From: Bolinopsis microptera | Lineage: Eukaryota > Ctenophora > Tentaculata > Lobata > Bolinopsidae | Reading direction: 5' to 3' | Assembly: GCF_026151205.1 (NCBI RefSeq) | Contig: NC_087074.1 | Coordinates: 15,420,962-15,484,961, forward strand | Length of the DNA stretch: 64,000 nt | Shown: positions 26,099 through 36,456 of the stretch, one piece after another | Layout of the letters: every line of letters starts with the position of its first letter | Position numbering within the stretch: position 1 is the stretch's first letter | The notes under the pieces: generated by a model | Database searches by the model: none | What the model was told of the DNA's origin: nothing | The model's input: only the letters and a program-made list of their open reading frames with translations | Position numbers and translations under genes: made by a program

Positions 26099-26352
26099 AC
26101 AAAGCCTTTATTGTTAACCCGGGCAACTCGTCTCTAAATAAAGACTCCCGGGGCCTTAGAGAAGCAGGAGGCGTGGTACCGATGTAGGCTGAGGTAGCCA
26201 CTTTTATGACCCCGTCTGACTTCTCTATTGCAGATCCGCTGCAGGCTCCGACCACTACCCAACCTAAAGACCAAAACCAGGCATACTATCTGTCTTATCA
26301 TATGGGTCTTACCCCATGGTAGCTGGCCTATCCCAGCAGTATTCAACAAAGC
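26099..26352 (-). other. 5' UTR of full-length R2/HERO/NeSL-type element
   Basis: About 250 bases upstream of the long frame with several short stems readable in the minus strand (GCTGG/CCAGC with loop GATAGG near 26330; GGG/CCC around TAAGA near 26310; a GGCCCCGGG palindrome near 26150). R2-type elements often carry a self-cleaving ribozyme at this position. I could not match the HDV-like consensus by eye. Confidence 0.55.
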
Positions 26353-28131
26353 AGAGTTGAGACACAGTTAATAAACTGCGGAGTGACTAAAATGCTATAC
26401 AGCAAAAACAGAAAGCTCCAACCAAACACTCCACCTACTGATCCTAACCACCCTAACAACTCTCAAGCTCTCTCTCTTCAACCCTCATTCCCTCACTCCT
26501 CTTGGTGCACAAAACCATTCTAACCTATGTATGTCCCCCTTACGGGTTCCACAAGCCCAACGGTACATAGTTAGACGAAAAACAGAGAAGCCTTGATTGC
26601 CAGATCAAGGACTGCATCAGTAGCAGCGAAATACGGATATACCTTCTCCCTTACAGTCAGCGAGCTGACAACTATCTGACTGTGTCTTTTAGGCCTTGCC
26701 ACACCACCTTCGCTATTGCATCCGCTCGCCCGTATTCACTGACACATGCCACACCTGGGTTTAGTATGAAGATGTACACATATTCACCCAAGATGCGGAG
26801 ATGCCTCAGTTTAGCAAGTTGAGATACAACAGCAAACTCACAGGAGCATGGATCAGAATCATCAGTTACCAACCTGACACCGTTTCGGGGCTTTAATCGC
26901 AATACGGTTTCCTGTCAGGCGCCCCAGCAGTCCACCCTTGAACCACCATCTGATCCGAGAGTCACTTGAGGAGACCCGTTAGAGCTCGCAATTGGCGACG
27001 AGATAACGTTTATGGTTCCTCTAGATGTTATAGTGAACTCTCAAGCTCCAACCTTCCTGAACTCCCACTCCCTCTTTCTCGATAACAAGTAAATCCATCT
27101 GGAACAGTGGGCTGCCTCTTTCCCACTGTCCCGTACCAGCTTCTTCAGCTCTCTTCCTCTAAAACCAATCCTCCTCGCAGCTCTCTCCAAACTCTGCGCA
27201 ACCACTCCCCTAGCTCCAACTTCGACTGCGGCATTATAACAGCACCAACCTTTCGCCTGAATCTCAGCCTGCAGACCACTGTATCGGTCGAGTTTGTACT
27301 CGTGCGATTCAGCGATCCGCTCTTCAGATGGTACTGTTAGCTCCCACCAAATAACTGTCTTTGCCGACCTTGAGAATATCACAAGGTCCGGCCTCAGCCG
27401 TGTTTCCACAATCTCACTGGGAAACTTAAGCTGCCCCTCAAGGTCTGACAGCACTATCCAATCCCGATACCCACTCAGGATCCCAAAACCACGACTCTCC
27501 TTCCGGTCGTCTGTACCTGCTTTTCTCCTCCCAGCAGGAATAAAATCAATGAACTGTCTTCCATTGCCGGCCTTGTTCTTATAAGTGTTCACTCGGCGAT
27601 CACAATGGAAGACAACCTGTTCAGAGATCTGCTTCAGAACCTTGTCGTGCCGCCATCTATACCTTCCTTGACTAAGGGCCACCTTACACCCAGCCAAAAT
27701 GTGCTGAATGGTGCCCATCCTCTCCTCACATAACTTGCACTTCCCATCCTCATCTTCACTCCACTTGGAAACCATAGAGGGGGTTAAGAGGGTGCCGTAC
27801 ACAGCACTTAGCATGAACCCAATAAGTGAGTCACCATACTTAAAAAGTGTATGCCAGCTCAAATCCGTCTTCATTACGAGCTCTCTCCACTCACCCCACC
27901 TGCTCTGCATCTCCAGAGAACCTACTTGCACCTCCCTCTCTCTTTCAATGTTCTCCTTCACTCTCAGCATAACCTCCCTCTCTCTTTCCCGCTCATCCAT
28001 CCTCTCCCAAGGTTTTTTCCAGTCACCAAAACCGATGCCAACTCTTTTTTGAGGTTGCACCATCCCTCGCACCGATTCACAGACCAAATCTCTTCTGGCC
28101 TCTTCCAGTTCTGTCTCAGGCCTCCAAACTC
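26353..28131 (-). pseudogene. 5'-truncated second copy of the R2/HERO/NeSL-type element
   Basis: It holds the last 349 or so codons of the element protein (stop at 27041; zinc knuckle and restriction-like endonuclease intact) plus the full 3' UTR. The sequence breaks at 28131, within codons for a segment well before the zinc knuckle (corresponding base 23773 in the full copy), so the reverse transcriptase is missing. The remaining sequence is identical to the full copy as far as I can see, which means the two are very young or arose in one event. Confidence 0.9.
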
Positions 28132-28137
28132 ATTTTT

Positions 28138-28439
28138 CAAATTATTTAAAGATAATTAAGACAAGAGTACCAATTTCAATGTTCTCTTTGATCAGCTATA
28201 ATTTTAATCATTGAATCAGTATTTTTATCTGTGCTCTGCGTAATGCATCACATGAATCAGTTTTTTAATCTATTAACTTATTACACATTTGTGCTCTGCT
28301 TTAGCATCACTTGATTATTTAAAAAAATTGTTTGTTCAGGCCATGACCTTATAGTCAGCCAATTGGCCATTGCTATATTATGTGTATATTGTTTGAATAT
28401 TCTTTCTATGTTCTCTTTGTTCACCATATCTCACAGGAA
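28138..28439. other. Flank with an imperfect short duplication
   Basis: AT-rich sequence after the element pair. The string GTGCTCTGC...AGCATCAC-like (28232-28252 and about 28291-28310) occurs twice in slightly different form. No gene seen. Confidence 0.4.
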
Positions 28440-28632
28440 AGACAATATGTTAATCACACCTTCTCCAAATAAACAATTCATCTATAAATCAGCGTGGCTG
28501 TTTTGTAAAATTGGCTCATTTAATTTTAATTCCTCTTGTTCTTCTGTTAAGAATGAATTACAAAAGTCATTGATGAATGCCCAAAACAGGTATGGTGCTG
28601 AATGGAATGACAAAAATTTCACTGAATTCTAA
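28440..28632 (+). pseudogene. 3'-terminal relic of a LINE protein
   Basis: The plus-strand frame reads LITPSPNKQFIYKSAWLF, then SSVKNELQKSL and a tryptophan-containing end (GAEWNDKNF). This matches in order the last ~60 residues of the LINE protein at 17319-20411 (SQFIYQSSYMWNS, then FKNILKIAL and LDWCELNFA). It is the extreme C-terminus only, so the copy was severely 5'-truncated on insertion or has decayed. Confidence 0.65.
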
Positions 28633-28639
28633 GTTAAAC

Positions 28640-30720
28640 ACAATATAATCCAGGTATCGGCAGGCGCTGCCGCCAAACGTCATTATCATGGATATACTTC
28701 TTTATTTTCAGCAGCTAGTATGTTAGCGCGCACAACAAGGCGCGCTAGCATTTTACCGCCATTCTAGGTTTCACTGATTTCTGGGCCACAATACACAATA
28801 TGTCCAATTTGATTCTAATTGTTGCTCCTAATCTGATAATTCTAATGACAGTGACTGCTCCCTATTAACCAACCGACCAACATTTTCGGTCGAACCCTAA
28901 AATTACTAATACCAAATTTAAACCCCACATATGCGTGTATAGTCTCCAAATCTTCTCTTATCTCTGCTCTCGGACTTTGTTCTTTTGAATAGAACTATTT
29001 GTATACTTTAACAAATAGTGATTTTAACTTTGAGATAAACTGCTATATTATTATATTTTTGTACCAATGTTCACCTAACTTAACGTCTCTCACTGACACC
29101 ATCACCCGGCAACCAATTTTAAAGTAAAATTTATTAACGATCTGACTACAGACTGGCGGTCAACGTTCCCCGTATAGTAGCTCAACGGAGGGGGTAATCA
29201 GGGCACGTGTTAATGAAAAATGTACGTGTCCTTCCACAATCCCTTCTGTTGGGTCACACGTTATTGGGAACTGAGATCGCTATCGTGTAACTAGAAGCAG
29301 TATATGCAAAGTAACTTTGGTGATAGGTGATAGGCAATATGAAATTACACATCTTACTTTAACTTTATCCCGTCACCCATGGACTTATTAATTAACGGCT
29401 GGTGGTGGTGTCATCGTTTGTCGTACTCAAAACGTTTCGCGGTTGCGAATGCCGGCCCATCGAGGAAAATCTTTTTACTTTGTATTTTAACCATTATAAA
29501 GTATGATTAGTCGAATATAGTACTGAGTTCAAACAGTCCCCGAAACGAAAAAGCAAACATATGATTTTTGTTTTCGGCAACTGAATCGTTGATGGGCCGG
29601 CAAATATTTGTTGTCGAGTAGTGTTGAATACTCATATTAACATGATTATTGATTTAATTTAGGAATTGTATATAACTATCTTTGACCAAGTTTAATTGTT
29701 AATGAGAATGCACCCCAGCACTGGGCGCGCGCGGCGGCTTTGATGTTAGCGGCTACAAGCTTGAAGCTAGGCAGCTGCAGAAAAAACGCCGCGCGCGTTC
29801 ACAGTTCAGCGTACGGCTTTTCGTTTTTGATTTTACAAATGACAAAGCAACTTTTAATGATTATTAATGGAATTATCGGATATTTATAATTCAATATGTA
29901 TTGATTCTTCTTTGGAAAATAAAAATTGTATTTTACTTAAAAAATTGTATTTTACTTTGACTTGTTAAAATTCTATTATAAAATTCAACTGATATCAGCC
30001 ATTATTGTGATGTCTCCATGAATACTCGTAGGCTGTGGCTTTCATTGCTTGAACATATTGTGTTCTGGAAGACATGCAATCATCCTCATCTCGGTGGTCG
30101 ATATGCCATACCGGTAATTTAGATAAAATGCAATACACATTCCTTTTTCATCAACTGAATGATACACCGCCAATAATATGATTTGAGCTACATTTGAAGG
30201 TAACTCAGTTGAGAGGTAGAGGTGGGCGAGTTTTCAGTCACGTTTTCAGTAAAGTTTGTAGTCTGTCTTTTGTGTTTTCTCTAAGTCTACCATATAACAC
30301 TCTGATAAATTATCCTCAGACCGTATAGTGCCTTGATTATTTCTTAAATTGTTTTTCAAAGATTAGCTATTTCCTGCTCCCTTATGTCTTAACAGAAGAT
30401 CGAGAGCTCTCTGGGTGATGATCGAAAATTGAGATAGATTAGAAAAAAAATTGGATGGTTTTCGCGACTGTTGAAAAAGGTAGCAATGGATAGGTTCAAA
30501 ATCATGTTATTTTCATGAAATGTCTCACATAAACTTAATGTAAATTCTTCTTAAATTGTTCTCTAAACAGAACTCTAGAATCAGTATTAGGGTAGATGAT
30601 AGCCTGAGGATAGAGTATTCAATTTCCGTTGCTGGTACTTTAATCTGTTGGTAAGCTCTCTCTATCATCGGATGAATTAAATTATAATCCATAAATATTT
30701 ACCATATTTTACTTTAGGTA
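28640..30720. promoter_or_regulatory. Upstream region of the kinase gene
   Basis: About 2 kb without a gene that must include the promoter of the kinase gene. It has two CpG-rich inverted repeats: TTAGCGCGC/GCGCGCTAG at about 28722-28753 and CGCGCGCGGCG/CGCCGCGCGCG at about 29726-29800. A short tandem repeat AAAATTGTATTTTACTT occurs twice at about 29925-29957. No TATA box or initiator could be assigned. Confidence 0.35.
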
Positions 30721-30727
30721 AGGCCAT

Positions 30728-30805
30728 ATGACTAAAAATGAGTTCTCAGAGACCAGTCTCTCCTCAAGTTCGAAATTCTCAAAACTATGTTTGGAACCGC
30801 CTTGA
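30728..30805 (+). promoter_or_regulatory. Overlapping upstream ORF at the kinase start
   Basis: An ATG ten bases before the kinase ATG opens a frame of 25 codons in another phase that ends inside exon 1. If it is in the mature mRNA it would lower kinase translation. A good acceptor (TTTTACTTTAG at 30717) lies just upstream, so the transcript probably starts further 5' and is spliced here, which keeps the uORF. Confidence 0.4.
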
Positions 30806-33800
30806 TGTGCTTGGTCATGGTGCTACTTGTGAGGTATTCAAGGCTTACCACAAAACTACTGGTGAACCAGCTGCTGTCAAAGTGTTCAACAAAGCTGGAA
30901 TTTCACGGGACATGTACCAACAACAGGTTTATATTCCCATTGTTCATGCTGTACTTGTTTGTGCTAGTTTAGCAACAAATTGAGTAACTGGTGTTATTTT
31001 GTTCTATGATTTAGTACAATGTTTACAGGTAGTAGCATATTTATGAGATTACGAACAATAAATAGCTTTTGCAAAATATCAAACAGAAACACAATTTTCA
31101 GAGAGAGTTGCAACTGGTGCAGAAGTTGGAGCATAAAAACCTGGTGAAGGTGCTAGCTATTGAGGAAGAGGATGATGTTAGCGTGTCCCGGAGTATAGTT
31201 GTTATGGAACTATGTGAAGGGCGCAGTCTTTTCAGCTTTCTATCCTTACCTGAGAATCGACATGGCCTTCAAGACAAAGAGTTCCTAACTGTTTTTAATG
31301 ATGTTACGGAAGGGATAAAGTACCTCAGGGAAAATCATGTTGTCCACAGAGATATCAAGCCAGGTAAGAGTTTTGGTTGCAGATTAAAGAATTTTAGTTT
31401 TTTTCTTCTTAACTTTTCTTCTATTAAATTGATAAGTCAGATATCTTAAATCTTGATCATTGGTGCATTACCAAATTATTGTGATTTGGCATATATTAAA
31501 TCAGAAATTTTTCATATCAGGCAATATCATGCGCTGTATCAAAGAAGATGGTTCAAGCATGTATAAGCTCACAGACTTTGGTGGAGCAAGGGAGTTGGAG
31601 GAAGATGCTGTCTTTATGTCACTGCATGGAACTGAAGAGTACCTTCATCCTGATATCTATGAGAAAGCGTTAGTAGACAGAAGAGCTCCTGCTAACTTTA
31701 GAGCTGAAGTTGACTTGTGGAGTTTAGGTGCAACGTTTTTCCACTCAGCTGCTGGACAGACACCATTTAAAACTTTTCATGGTCGTGGAGACAAAGTTAC
31801 CATGTTGAAAATGACAAAGAGTAAAGATACTGGAGTCATCTCTGGTATCCAGAAAACGAAAGATGGAGAGATTACGTACAGTAAAGAACTTCCATCTAAA
31901 GCACCAATGTCTGCAGAGTTGAAGAAGATAATCGAACCTGTCCTTGGAAGACTACTTGAGAGAATTGATAATAAAGCCATGTCCTTTGATGAGTACTTCG
32001 ACTGTGTTAGTTCCATCAAGGAAATGATAAGCATAAAACTGCTGAATGTTCCAGAGTGCATGACACACACTGTTTACATTAAGCCAGATTGTTCATTTAA
32101 TGAATTCAAAAAGAGTGTTGAAAATGCCTGTGGAATCCTCCCAGCTGACCAATTCCTGCTGACAGAACGCTACATTGACATTGAGCACTTGGAGAAGAAT
32201 TTCATGAGGTATGGTGAGCTTTATGTTCTGTCAAAGTCTGAAAGTGATATGGATGTGACATTCAAATCTGCTCCCCTGACGTACACTCGATTCTCGAAAA
32301 ATGCCTCTGATCTCATTCAATACGACTGCTCTCTATCAATGGCAATGTGTATTGAAGCCTACCAATACAGTCAGGGACTGGATAGATGCATTCTCCACTC
32401 GAACCTTGTGTCACATGCGGTGCAGTCATTGATTGATTACTGTGAAGATAGTCCTAACAGGTTGGAGGTAAACATGTCTGTTCTTACGGCTAAATCCCAG
32501 AATTTGGAGGCAAGAAGAAAGGACATTCTCACAACCAACGAGGCTTTCATCAAAATCTTGGACCTTCTTGCTGAAATATTTCAAAAGATTGACTCGGGCA
32601 CAGTAAATAACATTTGCAAGCTGTCAAATAAAACTTTGCAACAGTTTAAATCTGTTCTATCAAACCACCTGATTGGTGCGATTTGCAACAAACTACATTT
32701 ACCTTGTGTTCTCGACTTTGATAGGTTCCTCAACTCAATCGAGGTGGTTGATCTGAAACTGGTGATCCAGGTTTTATATGAAATACAAGACGAAGCACTA
32801 AAAGATTTCCTACAAAACTGTCTGGCTGCTGAAGTGCCAGTCACTTACATCGTGAGCCTACTGGAAATGTATAAATCCAACCTGTCACTGTGGGCCAAAC
32901 AGAAGATTTGCAGTGGAAGCAGCATTGACGAACAGCTTCACACATTGCACTCGAAGATTAAGGAGATCCAAGCTAACAGCAGTGGGATTGATGGAAAGAT
33001 CGGCGAGGTGACAGTCCGCTCTGGGGAGCTCTCCAACATCATGAACAACGTGCTCTCCAACATGATGAAGATAAACGAGCAGTTCGAGATGGATAAGAAG
33101 CAGAAAGTCAGGGTCACCTCAACAATAAAGATCATGCATCAGTTGAACAGGAACTATTTGGAGACACTGAAAAGGAGAGCGTTTGATGTGGCGAGTGAGG
33201 CAGTTGAGGGTTGTAATAAAATAAACAAGTGTCTTAAACCAAGAGTCGAGGAGTTCCTTACATTACAGGTATTATAATATGTGTGTTTACAACTTACTGT
33301 GTATTAGTGAATAAAACGTATGAACACAAATCTTTAATGAAAACTTTCATTTGGATGATTCTTTGTTCGAGTAGATCGATCACCATTTTAATCGATACTG
33401 GCACTTTCTTTAAAGCCCATAACATGTTAACAGGGACTGTAATTCCAGGAAATTCTGAGGAAATACAGGCTGGAGTACAAGCAGGATTTCGACATGCTGT
33501 CGGAGTACGAGAATAACTTGGAGCAGTGGAGATCCCACATGTTTGAGAGTGTATCTGAGCTGGCCAGTCACATAACTTCGGTTAGTTCTTCTTTCTTTAG
33601 TCACATAACCTCAGTTAGTTGTTCTTTCTTTAGTCACATAACCTCGGTTAGTTCTTCTTTCTTTAGTCACATAACCTCGGTTAGTTCTTATTTCTTTAGT
33701 CACATAACCTCGGTTAGTTCTTATTTCTTTAGTCACATAACCTCGGTTAGTTCTCCTTTCTTTAGCTTCCCTTTTTTTGGGTTCATAATAGATGTGCTGT

Positions 33801-34761
33801 CAAGGGATACGATTTTCTGTCTTTTTAATTTTACCATGGTTATGATTATGTTAAGGAATATGTCATTTTAAGGAATACATGGTCTAAATCGTTCAAATTT
33901 TTGATATCAAGTAATTTGTGTAAGAAGTAGAGCCTGGGTACACTACAAATCAGTAAGGGATGGCAATAAATCTACGGCCATGGGGAAGCACTACCTAGAG
34001 GAGCATGCAGACATTTCAATGCCAAACATACCGTTTCGGTTTATAGTTCGAAAAAGATGTAAAGACTATGTGGACCGTCAATTGTGGCAGTCGGTTCTAA
34101 TAAAACGTGAAAACCCAGAAATAAATACTCAATTGTCTGAGTCCGTAAATGAAGGTGATTGGATAAAATATACTTGGAAGTTAATGTAATATTGAACTTA
34201 TAAACCTAGATAATTTTTGATTACTTAGTTTTATGAAGGAGCTATCTTGGTAAAATGTTTGTAGTACTATGAGGAATTGTTCACGGCTTGTTGCGGTGTG
34301 GTTTCTTTTAGCCGTTATATTTTATGTTTCTTTTGGAAAAATTTGTGATCGTTGTTGTGTTTTAAGATGTTATTTGTTGTTGTTATTTTCGTAGTATTAA
34401 TAGATTATTTTAACATTGTATTTTTGCAGCTATGTAAGTTTTCAGTACGTCCTGTTTATGACAAAGGCATGTAGCCGAAACGTCGACAAAGAATTATGTT
34501 TTAACACACTGAGTGGAGACTCTCATTTCGTCAACTACAATTAAAAATAATTTGTGTAAACATGGAAACCTCCTTTTAAAACTCTACTCCGCCTAACAGA
34601 TATCGTTGCCGGTGTTAGAATCTAACGAAATGAAAACCGAGCTGATGTCCCGGATTACAGAGTTTGAGGAAACCAACAAAAGAAACAAGAAGCTTGTAGA
34701 GGAGAACACCTCAATGCTAAGGAAGCTTCTTGACCTCTGTAATTACAATTTGAACTCCTGA
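30738..34761 (+). CDS. TBK1-like: TBK1/IKK-epsilon-like serine/threonine kinase, five exons
   Basis: Exons: 30738-30926, 31102-31363, 31521-33268, 33449-33580 and 34600-34761. All join in phase with GT-AG introns, giving about 830 residues against about 730 in vertebrate TBK1. The kinase domain comes first (residues ~17-310): glycine loop LGHGATCEVF, lysine 48 in AAVKVF, HRD with Asp147, DFG with Asp169 (as DFGG). The activation loop FMSLHGTEEYLHPD has Ser184 at the place of TBK1 Ser172. A ubiquitin-like domain follows (about 325-400, HTVYIKP to ELYVLSKS), then a long helical scaffold and a C-terminal coiled coil (EETNKRNKKLVEEN) like the adaptor-binding coil of TBK1. In animals such kinases phosphorylate IRF or autophagy receptors downstream of nucleic-acid sensors; the targets here are unknown. 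An overlapping upstream ATG (30728) opens a 25-codon frame. Confidence 0.93.
33566..33764 (+). repeat. 33-bp minisatellite carrying the exon 4 splice donor
   Basis: Six copies of a 33-base unit (TCACATAACCTCG plus GTTAGTTCTTCTTTCTTTAG). The first copy contains the end of kinase exon 4 and its GT donor at 33581. Every copy repeats a donor-like GTTAGT and a polypyrimidine-AG acceptor-like end. The unit is 11 codons, so reading through keeps frame (repeating SHITSVSSSFF) until 33871. Confidence 0.9.
33930..34550 (+). mobile_element. Penelope-like element fragment with hammerhead-like motif
   Basis: Inside the last intron of the kinase gene. The frame 33935-34189 encodes a GIY-YIG-like C-terminal piece (SVRDGNKSTAMGKHYLEEH, then LWQSVLIKRENPEIN), as in Penelope-like retroelements. 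Downstream at 34446-34486 a hammerhead-like core is seen: CTG..ATGA with an extra TTT, a short stem GGC/GCC with loop ATGTA, then GAAACGTC. Such hammerheads are known in Penelope-like elements. The reverse transcriptase is missing, so this is a 3' fragment. Confidence 0.6.
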
Positions 34762-36456
34762 TCTGGAGTTTTAACTGTCTTTTGTTTAAATAATTACTGT
34801 CAGGTAATTAATAGCTTTTATTTTTTAATTGACTTGTAATTATCAGTGATTGCGTTATTTGCGGTCCATGTTAAGACTGACAGTTCCTGATAAATGTGGT
34901 GAACCTCGTCGGGACGTTGTGTGCTTTTATTAAGATTGTTTTGTAAGTTATGTCGTAATTTTGTATGATGTTGAAATTAATAACAGAAGTTTACCTTCTT
35001 TACCTTATTCTTAAGAGGTTATCTGTTAGTTACCCTAGCTGTAACTTTTATAGAAGATTGACAATCAGTGATTCCGTTGTAAATTGGATATGATATTCAT
35101 CTTTTTATTTCTATGTGGAATATTTCTTAAAATCTCAGTTAAGCTCTTTCATTCAAGATTTGTTACGTCTGAAATTGTGCGTTAACACCTTGCAGATATT
35201 TTTCTTGTTCACTTATTCCAGATTATGATTAAGCTTCTGTTTTGATTATGTTTATAAAATGTCCATAGCTTAATTAATGTTCTTGATACTAGCTATGTCT
35301 TGATAGTTTAACAGATAACAAATAACTAGGCTTAAATCTTAATTAGATTTTAAACAATAATTTAATTTTAAACGAAAATCATTTTATACCTTCATAGATA
35401 TTGTCAATTTCATATCTTTTAGTTTGATTTTATTTTTGTAAAGTTTTGTTTGACATTGAACTTAACCTGTGGTTGTGCCTACCAAATTGTGTATGTACAA
35501 TTGCTTAAGTTATAATTTTTAATTCCGATGCCTTTTGATTAGCTTTTGAAGTATTACTATTTGCGTATATTTTACCGTTTTAAATTATTTTCAAGGGCGT
35601 GAGGGTATGATCGAGTAATTTTCGGTATGATTTTATGGTTTATGAGTTTATGTATGTTTTTTGTTGTGAAGGGAATGTGTCGTTACATACAATTTCTTCA
35701 GAAAATTAATCATTGGCTCAATAATATAATGATGTTTTCTCACTTCATAAATTGCCGTCATGCTGCACAGCTCCTTGCTGGAAAACTGGTCATCTTTATG
35801 TTTTTCTCACCTTGTACATTCAAATATTATGGTCACGTGCAGTTGACTCATATCACGTGATCAATGTACGTGACGATGACCAACTGAACCACTTCTTTAT
35901 CCTTATCTCCTGAGAAACATTCCTTTCAAAGCTTGTTTTGTAAACATACCTCCAGCCATTGTTTTAATTCCAGACTGCAGACTGCAGGTGTATGCGTTTT
36001 ACACTTGCCCATTCCTATAATTTGACTTATGTCAACTGCAACGTTCTTACGATAACGACAGATGAAATCGAGATGTAATTTTAAAACATTTTAGCAGATA
36101 AGAAGCTATACATTCAGCTGTGTTACAAGCCTATTTTCTGCTTATAATTTGATACTTTTCACTGTAAGATAAAACGACGCTTGGCTCGGGTAAAGTATCA
36201 GCTATTTATAGAATCGGTTCCTTTATAACCTGTGGTTGAGTAACAAACACCAGTCCAAAGTTGAATTCTGTCGAAATGATATTATCTAAGTTGTAGTTAC
36301 TATATACTAAAGTACTAACACTATTCTCTATTTCTACACATTTATTAACTCAATATCATTTGTAGAATGAGCTGACAGCACCACACCAGATAATTCAGTA
36401 ACAGTAGATAAAGAATTACAACAGATAAGAGAGATAAGAGCTGATAAGGGGCGACA
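34762..36456. other. Kinase 3' UTR and spacer before the receptor gene
   Basis: AT-rich sequence holding the kinase 3' UTR and the receptor promoter. No other gene seen. Two CACGTG E-boxes lie at about 35834 and 35855. Confidence 0.4.
36424..36450 (+). promoter_or_regulatory. Three GATA-factor sites before the receptor start codon
   Basis: AGATAAG, AGATAAG and TGATAAG occur within about 26 bases just upstream of the ATG at 36457. Each fits the WGATAAG site bound by GATA transcription factors. They may lie in the promoter or the 5' leader; function is inferred only from spacing and match. Confidence 0.35.

Larger units (their letters stand above)
21989..28137 (-). mobile_element. Tandem insertion of two R2/HERO/NeSL-type elements with 6-bp target duplication
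   Basis: Minus-strand order: target ATTTTT (28132-28137), a 5'-truncated copy (28131 to 26353), a full-length copy (26352 to 21995), then target ATTTTT (21989-21994). The two copies are offset by exactly 4358 bases, and I saw no difference between them over the shared 1779 bases. The 3' end of the truncated copy joins the 5' end of the full copy without a spacer. One pair of short target duplications around both copies suggests a single insertion event. The full element has a 5' UTR, one long frame and a 3' UTR of about 690 bases. Confidence 0.85.

Noticed and set aside
22749..26187. Many plus-strand open frames across the R2/HERO/NeSL-type element
   Set aside because: They are antisense shadows of the long minus-strand frame and recur identically in the second copy for that reason.
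33980..34189. Open frame in the last kinase intron as an extra kinase exon
   Set aside because: It encodes a GIY-YIG-like retroelement piece, has no fitting splice sites in phase, and is followed by a Penelope-type 3' motif.
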